DNA from: Acidobacteria bacterium AH-259-L09
GTDB lineage: Bacteria > Acidobacteriota > UBA6911 > RPQK01
Length of the DNA stretch: 6,984 nucleotides
Direction of reading: 5' to 3'
NCBI GenBank assembly: GCA_027717875.1
Contig: JALLOL010000135.1
Coordinates: 1-6,984, forward strand
Part shown: one piece after another, positions 1 to 5,703 of the stretch
Layout: each line of letters opens with the position of its first letter
Numbering within the stretch: position 1 is the first letter of the stretch
Position numbers and translations under genes: made by a program
The notes under the pieces: model-generated
What the model was told of the DNA's origin: nothing
The model's database searches: none
The model's input: the letters and a program-made list of their open reading frames with translations, nothing else

Positions 1-29
1 GCAGACTCCAGGAGGGCCAACACGTCCTT

Positions 30-158
30 CTAGCTATAGGCGTCGTCGATGTTCCGGCCGGCCAGCTGCATCAGGTGCCAGTAGTCACGCAAGCCGTCCT
101 CGCACCGAATCACATGCCGGATCGTGATCGGCGGGTCGTGGATTGTGCGCGACAGCGG
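30..158 (-). pseudogene. Short coding-like remnant, unidentified
   Basis: Reading the minus strand from about 158 down to a TAG at 30-32 gives about 42 codons without a stop. The inferred peptide has protein-like composition, with motifs such as IHDPPITIRHVI and DYWHLMQLAGRNIDD. The same frame stays protein-like for the 9 codons after the TAG up to the window edge (KDVLALLES), and an in-frame TGA lies just upstream at 159-161. No start codon with a ribosome binding site is visible. I do not recognise the family. The simplest reading is a decayed gene fragment running off the left edge, but chance openness in GC-rich DNA is possible. Confidence 0.2.
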
Positions 159-272
159 TCAGACGCGAGAGGTGGCGTCCCCTCGTACAGGAAGTTTAAC
201 CCCTTAGAATCCTGGTGTTTGCCTTGCTCAAACGTCGCATCCCATATCGACGGTGCACATCTGGGAGCGATG

Positions 273-1985
273 TTACTTGATCTTCTTGCCGTAAATCTGT
301 CCGACGTTAGGAGACGTGTACATCAAGCCATTCACAGTGCCCTCGTTTGTCACATCGAACTCGCATCGTCTGTTGCCCACCTCCGTGAGGAACGATATCT
401 GGCTTTCAGCGAGGAGGGCAACCATCCGCCCTCCTCCAACTTGGACCATCAGCCGCCCCGCCTCGAGGGTGATGTGCAGAACACCATACTGCATCTCGTA
501 TTCGCCGACGTACCGGCGGAGAATCTCCGGCCGGACGGTGATTGCAGCAGTGACGGTTTCCGGACCGCTCGGCCTGAGCGAAGCGATCAACTCCGTCGCA
601 TCGAACCCGATGCCGCCCTTGAAGACGATGCTTGGCCTGCGAATCGTTGTGGGGTCGCTCGCTAGGTTGCCCTCGAGAACCACGAGATCGGCAACCTTGC
701 CGACCTCGATGGTGCCCACTTGATCGAGGCTGCCGAGCAGTCGGGCCCCGTTCGCAGTCATGATCTGGATCGCCTGTGCGGGCGCGAACCCTGCCTCGAT
801 CAGGAGCTCGTAGTTGCGTTGGTCGCCAAAGCCCGCAAGCACGCCCGGCGGAGCGGGGTCGACTCCCACGACGACGAGGCCCCCGGCATCGGCGAACGCC
901 CGCACCAGCGCCAGCTGCTTAGTGAACCAGGTGAAGTAATCAACCCTGGGATCGGCACTTGCGTTCAGCCGTTCCCGAGCTCGGCGGTACGACTCTCGGA
1001 GAGCCGGACTCATCACACTAAGGGTTCGCTCGCCCAGGGCTGGACTGCCCCGAGTGTACGATTCCAGCTCGGGCAACGTCCACGTCACCGCCACATCGCG
1101 GTCGACCAGTGTGCGAATCAGCGGCCGGAACTCCTCGACACGCGGGTCCCCCATTCGTTTCCCGCCGCCGCGGAGACAGGTATCGGGCGTCTTCTTCGGG
1201 TCGAAGTCGGGTACGATGACAAGGCCGTGCTCGATACTATCGATCCCTAGTTCGGCGGCCTCACGGTAGGTGACTGAACAGAGGTGGCCAGTGACCTTGA
1301 CCCCGCGCCGGTGAGCCTCGTCGATCACGGCGCTCAGCTCGGCCCGGCGGATGTCAGCATAGACTTTGACCCACGTCGCCCCCTCCTGAGCCCAGTAAGC
1401 GACTAGCCTTCGCGCCGCATCGGGGCTCGACACTCGCGCCATCGTAGGTGCGGCGTCCGGCCCGGTGATAAATGGTCCCGAGAAGTGAATCCGGGGACCA
1501 ATCGCTTTCCCGGCATCGACGTCGCGTTTCAGGTTGAGTTCCGGGTACGGTCGATAGGTGCCGGCGGTTCGAATGGTGGTGACACCATTGGCCAGATACA
1601 TCCTGGCGAGGTCCCGCGGCGAGAAGCCATGCCCCTGCAAATGATCGTGCATGCCCACGAGACCTGGGATGACCGTGTGACCGCCCAGGTCCAGAACCTC
1701 GGCATCGGCTGGTGCCTCGACGTCAGCGAGACTTCCCACTGCCGTGATCCGCCCATGCTCGATCACAACAACCCGTGCTTCCGCAGGTGGGGCTCCCGTG
1801 CCATCGATCAGCGTGGGACCCCGCAGCACGACGCGCTCAGCCCCCACACGGACGTAGCGTTGGAGTTCTGGTGAAAGCGGTGTCGGGATTTGCGTCATGA
1901 GCGAGGAGGGGAGTGCAAGGAAAAGCAGAAACGTCGCGCCTAACGTTAAATGACGGTTGGATCTCTCAGGCGTGGGAAGAATCAT
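273..1985 (-). CDS. Exported metal-dependent amidohydrolase with DUF3471-like C-terminal domain
   Basis: A 570-residue protein of the imidazolonepropionase/prolidase-like amidohydrolase group (COG1228 type), expected to hydrolyse an amide or peptide-like bond; the substrate is not readable from sequence. Residues 10-31 form a hydrophobic signal segment after Arg/His, so export to the periplasm or outside is likely. All metal ligands of a binuclear centre are visible: H113-x-H115 in GMHDH, the lysine to be carboxylated K207 in WVKVY, H234 in TGHL, H253 in IEHG, and D376 in VGVDP. The conserved tail pattern ANGARLLG...GTIEVGKVADLVVLEGN follows at about 411-440. Residues about 484-570 (RYVGEYE, VNGLMYTSPN) resemble DUF3471, a small beta domain often attached to serine beta-lactamase-like hydrolases. 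The ATG at 1985 was chosen because TAGAGG lies 8 bases upstream; in-frame ATG (1991) and GTG (1994) are alternatives. Intact, with no downstream partner in the window. Confidence 0.9.
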   Translation of the reverse strand: MILPTPERSNRHLTLGATFLLFLALPSSLMTQIPTPLSPELQRYVRVGAERVVLRGPTLIDGTGAPPAEARVVVIEHGRITAVGSLADVEAPADAEVLDLGGHTVIPGLVGMHDHLQGHGFSPRDLARMYLANGVTTIRTAGTYRPYPELNLKRDVDAGKAIGPRIHFSGPFITGPDAAPTMARVSSPDAARRLVAYWAQEGATWVKVYADIRRAELSAVIDEAHRRGVKVTGHLCSVTYREAAELGIDSIEHGLVIVPDFDPKKTPDTCLRGGGKRMGDPRVEEFRPLIRTLVDRDVAVTWTLPELESYTRGSPALGERTLSVMSPALRESYRRARERLNASADPRVDYFTWFTKQLALVRAFADAGGLVVVGVDPAPPGVLAGFGDQRNYELLIEAGFAPAQAIQIMTANGARLLGSLDQVGTIEVGKVADLVVLEGNLASDPTTIRRPSIVFKGGIGFDATELIASLRPSGPETVTAAITVRPEILRRYVGEYEMQYGVLHITLEAGRLMVQVGGGRMVALLAESQISFLTEVGNRRCEFDVTNEGTVNGLMYTSPNVGQIYGKKIK

Positions 1986-1993
1986 GGGCATCA

Positions 1994-1999
1994 CCTCTA
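1994..1999 (-). promoter_or_regulatory. Ribosome binding site deciding the amidohydrolase start
   Basis: TAGAGG on the minus strand ends 8 bases before the ATG at 1985. The in-frame GTG at 1994 overlaps this site and the ATG at 1991 is only 2 bases from it, so 1985 is favoured. Confidence 0.55.
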
Positions 2000-2124
2000 G
2001 TCACGAAACTACGCTCGCATGTAGCGTGCCGCGCCGTCCAGGAATCGACGAAGGCTAAAGCGAAGCCAAAACAGCCCGAGAAGCCAGGGCCCTGAATGTG
2101 CAGTGGGCGCTCCCCAACTATTGA

Positions 2125-2173
2125 TTATCTGGTTTCCAGATAAGTCCGTTACCTGTGCTTTCTTTCCAGATAA
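2125..2173. repeat. Inverted repeat plus third half-site (CCAGATAA cluster)
   Basis: TTATCTGG at 2125-2132 and CCAGATAA at 2136-2143 are perfect 8-base inverted arms separated by TTT. The 11-mer TTTCCAGATAA at 2133-2143 recurs exactly at 2163-2173, 30 bp downstream, close to three helical turns. Three copies of one 8-mer within 49 bp suggest a protein-binding cluster, such as an operator or recombinase arm sites. It is not a good intrinsic terminator because the stem is AT-rich and no T-run follows. Confidence 0.5.
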
Positions 2174-2370
2174 TACGTCCAGCAGATTGCAGGGTCTAAC
2201 TCGGCAGTCCCAACCTTTGGTACACTGCCCCCTGACCCCGACCGTCTTATACGGTTTCCTCATAATACACGTCGCCATCAGGATTCACAAAGTGTCCACG
2301 GGACTTCTGACACCCAGACCGCCGCGATTCAGGACATGCGTGAGCGGAGACTAGTTCAACGGATTCTACC

Positions 2371-2395
2371 CCTGCCGTTAGACCGATTCGGCAGG
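2371..2395 (+). promoter_or_regulatory. Hairpin in the 5' leader of the small membrane gene
   Basis: CCTGCCG (2371-2377) and CGGCAGG (2389-2395) are perfect 7-base arms around an 11-base loop. The structure ends 9 bases before the AAGGAGGG ribosome binding site. It could be a leader stem-loop or an operator. There is no T-run, so it is not a terminator. GCAG/GCAA tetranucleotides continue from its right arm to about 2406. Confidence 0.35.
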
Positions 2396-2404
2396 CAGGC
2401 AAGC

Positions 2405-2412
2405 AAGGAGGG
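2405..2412 (+). promoter_or_regulatory. Strong ribosome binding site for the small membrane protein
   Basis: AAGGAGGG lies 4 bases before the ATG at 2417. It selects this start over the upstream in-frame ATG at 2336, which has no such site and would add an uncharacteristic Arg-rich extension. Confidence 0.7.
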
Positions 2413-2416
2413 TTAC

Positions 2417-2659
2417 ATGCTCAGACTCAACACGGTGGCAAGGGTCTCCTTTGGTCTTGGAGTGCTGTCACTCCTCGCGGTTGTGACGAGCCACTTGGCT
2501 CTCACCGACATCTACCACGGGGAGACGGACGTAGGCCTGGAATGGCGAGTCCTACAGATTTGCTTCGTAGTTATAGTCGTGTTCCAGCTGTCCGCGCTGT
2601 ACACTCTTCGGCGGATTCTCAGGGGGACGAGGGGCCACGCCCCGAGCACGACCCCGTAG
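2417..2659 (+). CDS. Small two-helix membrane protein, function unknown
   Basis: An 80-residue protein. Residues about 8-30 (ARVSFGLGVLSLLAVVTSHL) and about 47-67 (LQICFVVIVVFQLSALYTL) are clear transmembrane segments. They are joined by a short polar loop containing DIYHGE and EWRV, and the protein ends in a basic tail (RRILRGTRG), which predicts a cytoplasmic C-terminus. The compact two-helix plan with a charged, His-containing loop looks like a genuine small membrane protein, but I cannot assign it to a named family. The ATG is set by the strong AAGGAGGG. The gene is divergent from the amidohydrolase and convergent with the 2667-3374 ORF, whose stop is 7 bases away. Its composition matches the GC-rich flank rather than the AT-richer block to the right. 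Confidence 0.7.
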   Translation: MLRLNTVARVSFGLGVLSLLAVVTSHLALTDIYHGETDVGLEWRVLQICFVVIVVFQLSALYTLRRILRGTRGHAPSTTP

Positions 2660-2666
2660 AATGCTC

Positions 2667-3374
2667 TCAGGCTCGTGGACCTGCCCCTGGGATGAAGGAG
2701 GACTCGAAAGGAGACAAAGTTGTCTGAAGACCTATTCGGTTTGCTTCTACTCCAGACCGGATAAGGACGGTTCCGATTCGTGAATCTGACCATCTACTAT
2801 AGCCGCTTCCGCAATCGTAATGTGCCTTAAAAACCAGAGCCACTGGCAACAAAGGCTCGTCCGTCTGCCTGTCCTTCGGGTCTGGATTGTCTCCGAGAAA
2901 AGCGTCTTTTTGAGATAGACTCTTAAACCACTTTTCGCTTTCAGACCTGCTGGCAATTAATGAATTAAGCTCTGCTTCGACCAAAGCGTATAAAGCCTTG
3001 CCTGTTGAAGGCAAGGGTAGGGCGCCATCCTCGCCTCTCAATCTGAAGATCCCATTACGCGAACAGAAATTCACGGCTTTCCTGAACATGGCCAAAAGAC
3101 GTTCCCAATGGTTATGCGTCTGAACCGAGAATGGTTGAACAAGCGAGAGATGCGTTCGGGCAAACTCAACCACTTCTGAGGCGGTCGAGACAGAAATTTT
3201 TTGGCTTAGTAGTGTCTCCCATCGCTTGAGTGCTTCCTCCAGATCCTGTTCGCCACCCCGGAGGACTCGCTCCCATTCCTCTTTTGCTTTTGCAGCTTCT
3301 TGAGATTTGCCGGTTACCTTTTCCCAAATCTGGATTATGAGAGATATGACTGATGCCAATTCCGCGAGAGTCAA
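2667..3374 (-). CDS. Hypothetical protein, possibly from an integrated element
   Basis: A 235-residue ORF of unrecognised family. Residues 1-20 are a hydrophobic or amphipathic segment (LAELASVISLIIQIW). Residues about 22-60 are rich in Lys, Glu and Ala with heptad-like spacing (AAKAKEEWERVL, DLEEALKRWETLL), suggesting a coiled coil or helical bundle. The middle is mixed, with Cys, Trp and Arg. No catalytic motif is seen. The only start is TTG at 3374: an in-frame ATG at 3401 is separated from it by a TAG, and AGGGTG ends 5 bases before the TTG. The last 15-20 residues (from about LSPFESS) are encoded by the GC-richer flank, so the C-terminus may not be original. It lies downstream of the 3' end of tRNA-Pro, where integrated elements usually sit. 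The protein is probably real but the function is unknown. Confidence 0.5.
   Translation of the reverse strand: MTLAELASVISLIIQIWEKVTGKSQEAAKAKEEWERVLRGGEQDLEEALKRWETLLSQKISVSTASEVVEFARTHLSLVQPFSVQTHNHWERLLAMFRKAVNFCSRNGIFRLRGEDGALPLPSTGKALYALVEAELNSLIASRSESEKWFKSLSQKDAFLGDNPDPKDRQTDEPLLPVALVFKAHYDCGSGYSRWSDSRIGTVLIRSGVEANRIGLQTTLSPFESSFIPGAGPRA
2720..2764 (+). pseudogene. Possible truncated start of a lost downstream gene
   Basis: AAAGGAG at 2707-2713 stands 6 bases before TTG at 2720, opening an ORF that reads about 14 codons (SEDLFGLLLL) before TAA at 2762-2764. A good ribosome binding site followed by so short a frame, next to the drop in GC, fits a native gene cut off by the block on the right. 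It may equally be chance. AGACAA/TTGTCT (2712-2717 and 2720-2725) form a small palindrome over this start. Confidence 0.2.
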
Positions 3375-3395
3375 ATCTGCACCCTATCTGCACCC
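3375..3395. repeat. Tandem 10-mer at the start of the hypothetical gene
   Basis: On the minus strand GGGTGCAGAT occurs twice (3395-3386 and 3384-3375) with one intervening A, giving an 11-bp period. The second copy abuts the TTG start and supplies its AGGGTG ribosome binding site. The duplication junction creates the TAG that separates this frame from the upstream ATG. Confidence 0.7.
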
Positions 3396-3463
3396 AGTCA
3401 TCGGAAACCAAGATAAACTAAAAAACTGAGTCCGCATAATCCATTGGTAATAAGAGCTTTATC

Positions 3464-3540
3464 TGGTCGGGACGGCGAGATTCGAACTCGCGACCCCCTG
3501 AACCCCATTCAGGTGCGCTACCAGACTGCGCCACGTCCCG
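3464..3540 (-). tRNA. tRNA-Pro (anticodon GGG)
   Basis: The minus strand folds as a complete 77-base cloverleaf. The acceptor arms are CGGGACG and CGTCCCG, the D-stem is GCGC/GCGC, and the anticodon stem is CCTGA/TCAGG around loop ATGGGGT with GGG at positions 34-36. The T-arm is GCGAG/CTCGC with loop TTCGAAT. The discriminator is A and the 3' CCA is encoded. GGG reads proline CCC and CCU codons. The 5' end is two bases from the stop codon of the integrase fragment, so its promoter would have to lie inside that fragment or further upstream. I see no clear promoter there. No strong terminator follows; only a six-T run lies about 40 bases downstream (3425-3420). Confidence 0.96.
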
Positions 3541-3542
3541 AC

Positions 3543-4016
3543 TTATTTATTTTCAATGACTTGCGGCAGTTCGGTGACTTCTGGATTTTCAGGTGTAGTG
3601 AATAGCGTAGTGAAATGAATCGAGGTTATGGCTCTTCTCTTGTGCTCCTCAACGGGATTTGCGTATCGCTCAACCATTTCCAGTCTCTTCCAGCGCCCAA
3701 GCGCTTTGACCGTTATTAAGTCCACCTTTCCTTCGGTCACAAGCCGTGTGGCGAAAGTATGCCGCAAGGCATGAGGGGTACAATCAGAGATTTTAGCACA
3801 GCGGCAAGCTCCGCTGAAAGCCGTACGGATGTCCTTGAGCCGTGTCACACCGTCGCGTTTCACGAAGACCCATTCACTCTTGCTCCTCGCCATCTGAACC
3901 TTTAAAGGTTGAACCAACTCTGGCCGCAAAGGGACGATCTCTTTGGTCTTGTTTTTTGCATAAGCGGCCTGGACGGTTAAATAGCCCCGGTTCAACTTCT
4001 TAGTTATTTGTATACG
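3543..4016 (-). pseudogene. Tyrosine recombinase/integrase, C-terminal fragment
   Basis: About 158 residues of the catalytic domain of a phage-type tyrosine integrase. Visible are the beta-hairpin with the likely catalytic lysine (AYAKNKTKEIVPL), the HALRHTFAT box (His at codon 3773, Arg at codon 3764), LGRWKRLEMVERYANP with Trp at codon 3692 in the His/Trp position, and the nucleophile Tyr at codon 3665. The N-terminal arm-binding and core-binding domains and the first catalytic Arg (usually in a TGxRxxE motif) are missing. Similarity starts at about 4013, exactly where the symporter reading frame ends. The open frame continues to 4103, but that part is symporter DNA read in another frame (Arg/Pro-rich). 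It should be inactive as a recombinase. GC is low: 26 of 60 in 3601-3660, against 39 of 60 in 4321-4380 of the symporter. Confidence 0.85.
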
Positions 4017-5703
4017 AGGTGCCCGCCCCACGGGGGATCCGGATGGACTCCACCAATTGTTGAACCTGAAGCGGGGGCGGCGCCGTGGCCTGCGAGATGG
4101 CAATGGAAACGGCGAAGTTCAGTACCATGCCGAGTGTGCCAATCCCCTCGGGGGAAACGCCGAACAGCCAGTGGTCCGCCGAGTTGAGTTCCGGATGGAC
4201 GAACTTGAAGTAGATGATGTATCCCGCGGTGAATGTGATACCAACGATCATGCCCGTAATCGCTCCGTACTTGTTCATCCGTCTGGAAAAGATGCCGAGT
4301 ATGATCACTGGGAAGAACGAGGCGGCAGCGAGACCGAAGGCGAACGCCACCACCTCGGCCACAAATCCTGGAGGGTTGATGCCGAAAAAGCCTGCAATGC
4401 AAACCGCGATTCCAGCCGTGATCCGCGCTGCGAAGAGTTCGGCTTTCTCGGTGATGTTGGGCCGCAGCCACTTCTTCAAGAGGTCGTGTGCAACCGAAGT
4501 CGAAATCACCAAGAGAAGGGCAGCTGCTGTGGATAGTGCTGCCGCAAGGCCTCCAGCCGCAACCAGCCCGGTAACCCAGTTGGGAAGATTGGCGATCTCT
4601 GGATTGGCCAGCACCATGATGTCCCGGTCAATGGTGAGCTCATTCTCCATCGCAGCCTTGGTCCCCACATACTGGATGATTCCATCCTGGTTCTTGTCGT
4701 CGAACGTGATGAGACCCGTGTCCTCCCATTTCTTGAACCAGGCGGGGGCCTCGGCATAGGCAGCGTTGGAAATGGTGGTGAGCAGATTGGTTCGGGCGAA
4801 CGCGGCCACTGCCGGCGCAGCGGTGTAAAGCAGCGCGATGAAGACGAGCGCCCACCCTGCAGAGCTGCGGGCTGCCGACACTTTTGTTACGGTATAGAAC
4901 CGCACGATAACATGAGGGAGGCCGGCGGTCCCGACCATCAAGGCGGCGGTAATCAACAAGACATCCAGCGTACCCTTCTGCCCAGAGGTATAGGCGGCGA
5001 AGCCCAGCTCTTGACTCAAGCTGTCAAGCTTCTCAAGTAGATGCTGGCCCGATCCATCGTTTAAAGTGGCGCCCAGCCCGATCTGGGGTATCAGGTGATC
5101 GGTCATCATCAGCGAAATGAATATGGCGGGCACCAGATAGGCAAAGATCAGAACACAGTACTGTGCCACCTGGGTATAAGTGATGCCCCGCATCCCGCCC
5201 AGCACCGCGTAGAAAAAGACAATCCCCATCCCGATGATCACACCCGTATTGATTCCCACGTCGAGAAAGCGTGAAAAGACGATGCCGACGCCGCGCATTT
5301 GACCGGCCACGTAGGTAAACGACACGAAGATGGCGCAGATCACGGACACAACGCGAGCTAGCTGGGAATAATACCGGTCGCCTACGAAATCCGGCACCGT
5401 ATACTTGCCGAATTTCCTCAGGTAGGGGGCCAGCAGCAGAGCCAACAAAACGTATCCTCCCGTCCAGCCCATCAGGTAGACGGAACCGTCACGTCCCATG
5501 AAGGAGATGAGCCCGGCCATCGAGATAAACGACGCCGCCGACATCCAACCCGCCGCTGTTGCCATCCCATTGACGACGGACGAGACACGACCACCGGCGA
5601 CATAGAACTCGCTCGTGGAGGTGGCCTTGGACAAGATCGCTACGCCGATATACAGTGCGAACGACAGTCCGACCATGACAAAGGTCCACGCCTGAACACT
5701 CAT
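4000..5703 (-). CDS. Sodium:solute symporter, large subunit (VC_2705-type SSS family)
   Basis: A 567-residue inner-membrane carrier related to the acetate permease ActP. It is expected to import a small organic acid driven by Na+; the substrate is uncertain. About 13 hydrophobic segments span 5-540. Family marks include FYVAGGRVSSVVNGMATAAG (34-53), the GTAGLPHVIVRFYT stretch (258-271), and ALSTAAALLLVISTSVAHDL (389-408), which corresponds to the helix carrying the Na2-site Ser/Thr residues in SSS proteins. A hydrophilic insert at about 316-375 contains D336-x-N338-x-D340-G-x-I343, an EF-hand-like loop without the usual Glu at position 12. The ATG at 5703 overlaps the TGA of the small-subunit gene (ATGA), with GGGAG 6 bases upstream, so translation is probably coupled. 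Family-like sequence ends near VESIRIPRGAG (550-561). The last residues (TSYTNN) seem to come from the adjoining integrase fragment. Confidence 0.92.
   Translation of the reverse strand: MSVQAWTFVMVGLSFALYIGVAILSKATSTSEFYVAGGRVSSVVNGMATAAGWMSAASFISMAGLISFMGRDGSVYLMGWTGGYVLLALLLAPYLRKFGKYTVPDFVGDRYYSQLARVVSVICAIFVSFTYVAGQMRGVGIVFSRFLDVGINTGVIIGMGIVFFYAVLGGMRGITYTQVAQYCVLIFAYLVPAIFISLMMTDHLIPQIGLGATLNDGSGQHLLEKLDSLSQELGFAAYTSGQKGTLDVLLITAALMVGTAGLPHVIVRFYTVTKVSAARSSAGWALVFIALLYTAAPAVAAFARTNLLTTISNAAYAEAPAWFKKWEDTGLITFDDKNQDGIIQYVGTKAAMENELTIDRDIMVLANPEIANLPNWVTGLVAAGGLAAALSTAAALLLVISTSVAHDLLKKWLRPNITEKAELFAARITAGIAVCIAGFFGINPPGFVAEVVAFAFGLAAASFFPVIILGIFSRRMNKYGAITGMIVGITFTAGYIIYFKFVHPELNSADHWLFGVSPEGIGTLGMVLNFAVSIAISQATAPPPLQVQQLVESIRIPRGAGTSYTNN

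Larger units (their letters stand above)
1986..2416. other. Divergent intergenic region
   Basis: This 431-base stretch separates the minus-strand amidohydrolase from the plus-strand small membrane gene and must carry the control signals of both. It contains the repeat cluster at 2125-2173, a short inverted repeat ACCGT/ACGGT (2241-2245 and 2251-2255, 5-base loop), and the hairpin at 2371-2395. I see no confident -35/-10 pair on either strand; CATAAT near 2260 lacks a partner at proper spacing. No gene or RNA gene is recognised. ORFs crossing it have no coding character that I can support. Confidence 0.6.

Noticed and set aside
163..183. Imperfect hairpin after the amidohydrolase stop (GAG-A-GG / CC-C-CTC)
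   Set aside because: The stem has a mismatch and no T-run, and it lies about 90 bases past the stop, so a terminator is not supported.
75..665. Long plus-strand open frame overlapping the amidohydrolase end
   Set aside because: It lies opposite a clear amidohydrolase, its translation has no domain character, and such antisense openness is usual in GC-rich genes.
2009..2278. 89-codon minus-strand open frame in the divergent region
   Set aside because: Cys/Trp/Arg-rich translation with no ribosome binding site or family resemblance; it would also run through the repeat cluster.
2631..2643. GGGGC-CAC-GCCCC hairpin
   Set aside because: It lies inside the small membrane gene with no T-run after it, so it is not a terminator for either convergent gene.
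3166..3411. 81-codon minus-strand frame overlapping the hypothetical gene
   Set aside because: Out of frame with the longer 235-residue ORF, with Ser/Arg/Gly-rich low-information translation. The longer frame has better helical periodicity.
3420..3425. Six-T run downstream of tRNA-Pro (minus strand)
   Set aside because: No GC-rich stem precedes it, so an intrinsic terminator cannot be supported.
3595..3614. GTAGTGAA repeated with a 12-bp period
   Set aside because: It encodes a repeated FTT peptide in the integrase tail and is in frame; coding repetition explains it without a regulatory role.
4017..4103. Upstream part of the integrase open frame
   Set aside because: Arg/Pro-rich translation is the symporter 3' end read in another frame, not integrase sequence, so the fragment is bounded at about 4016.
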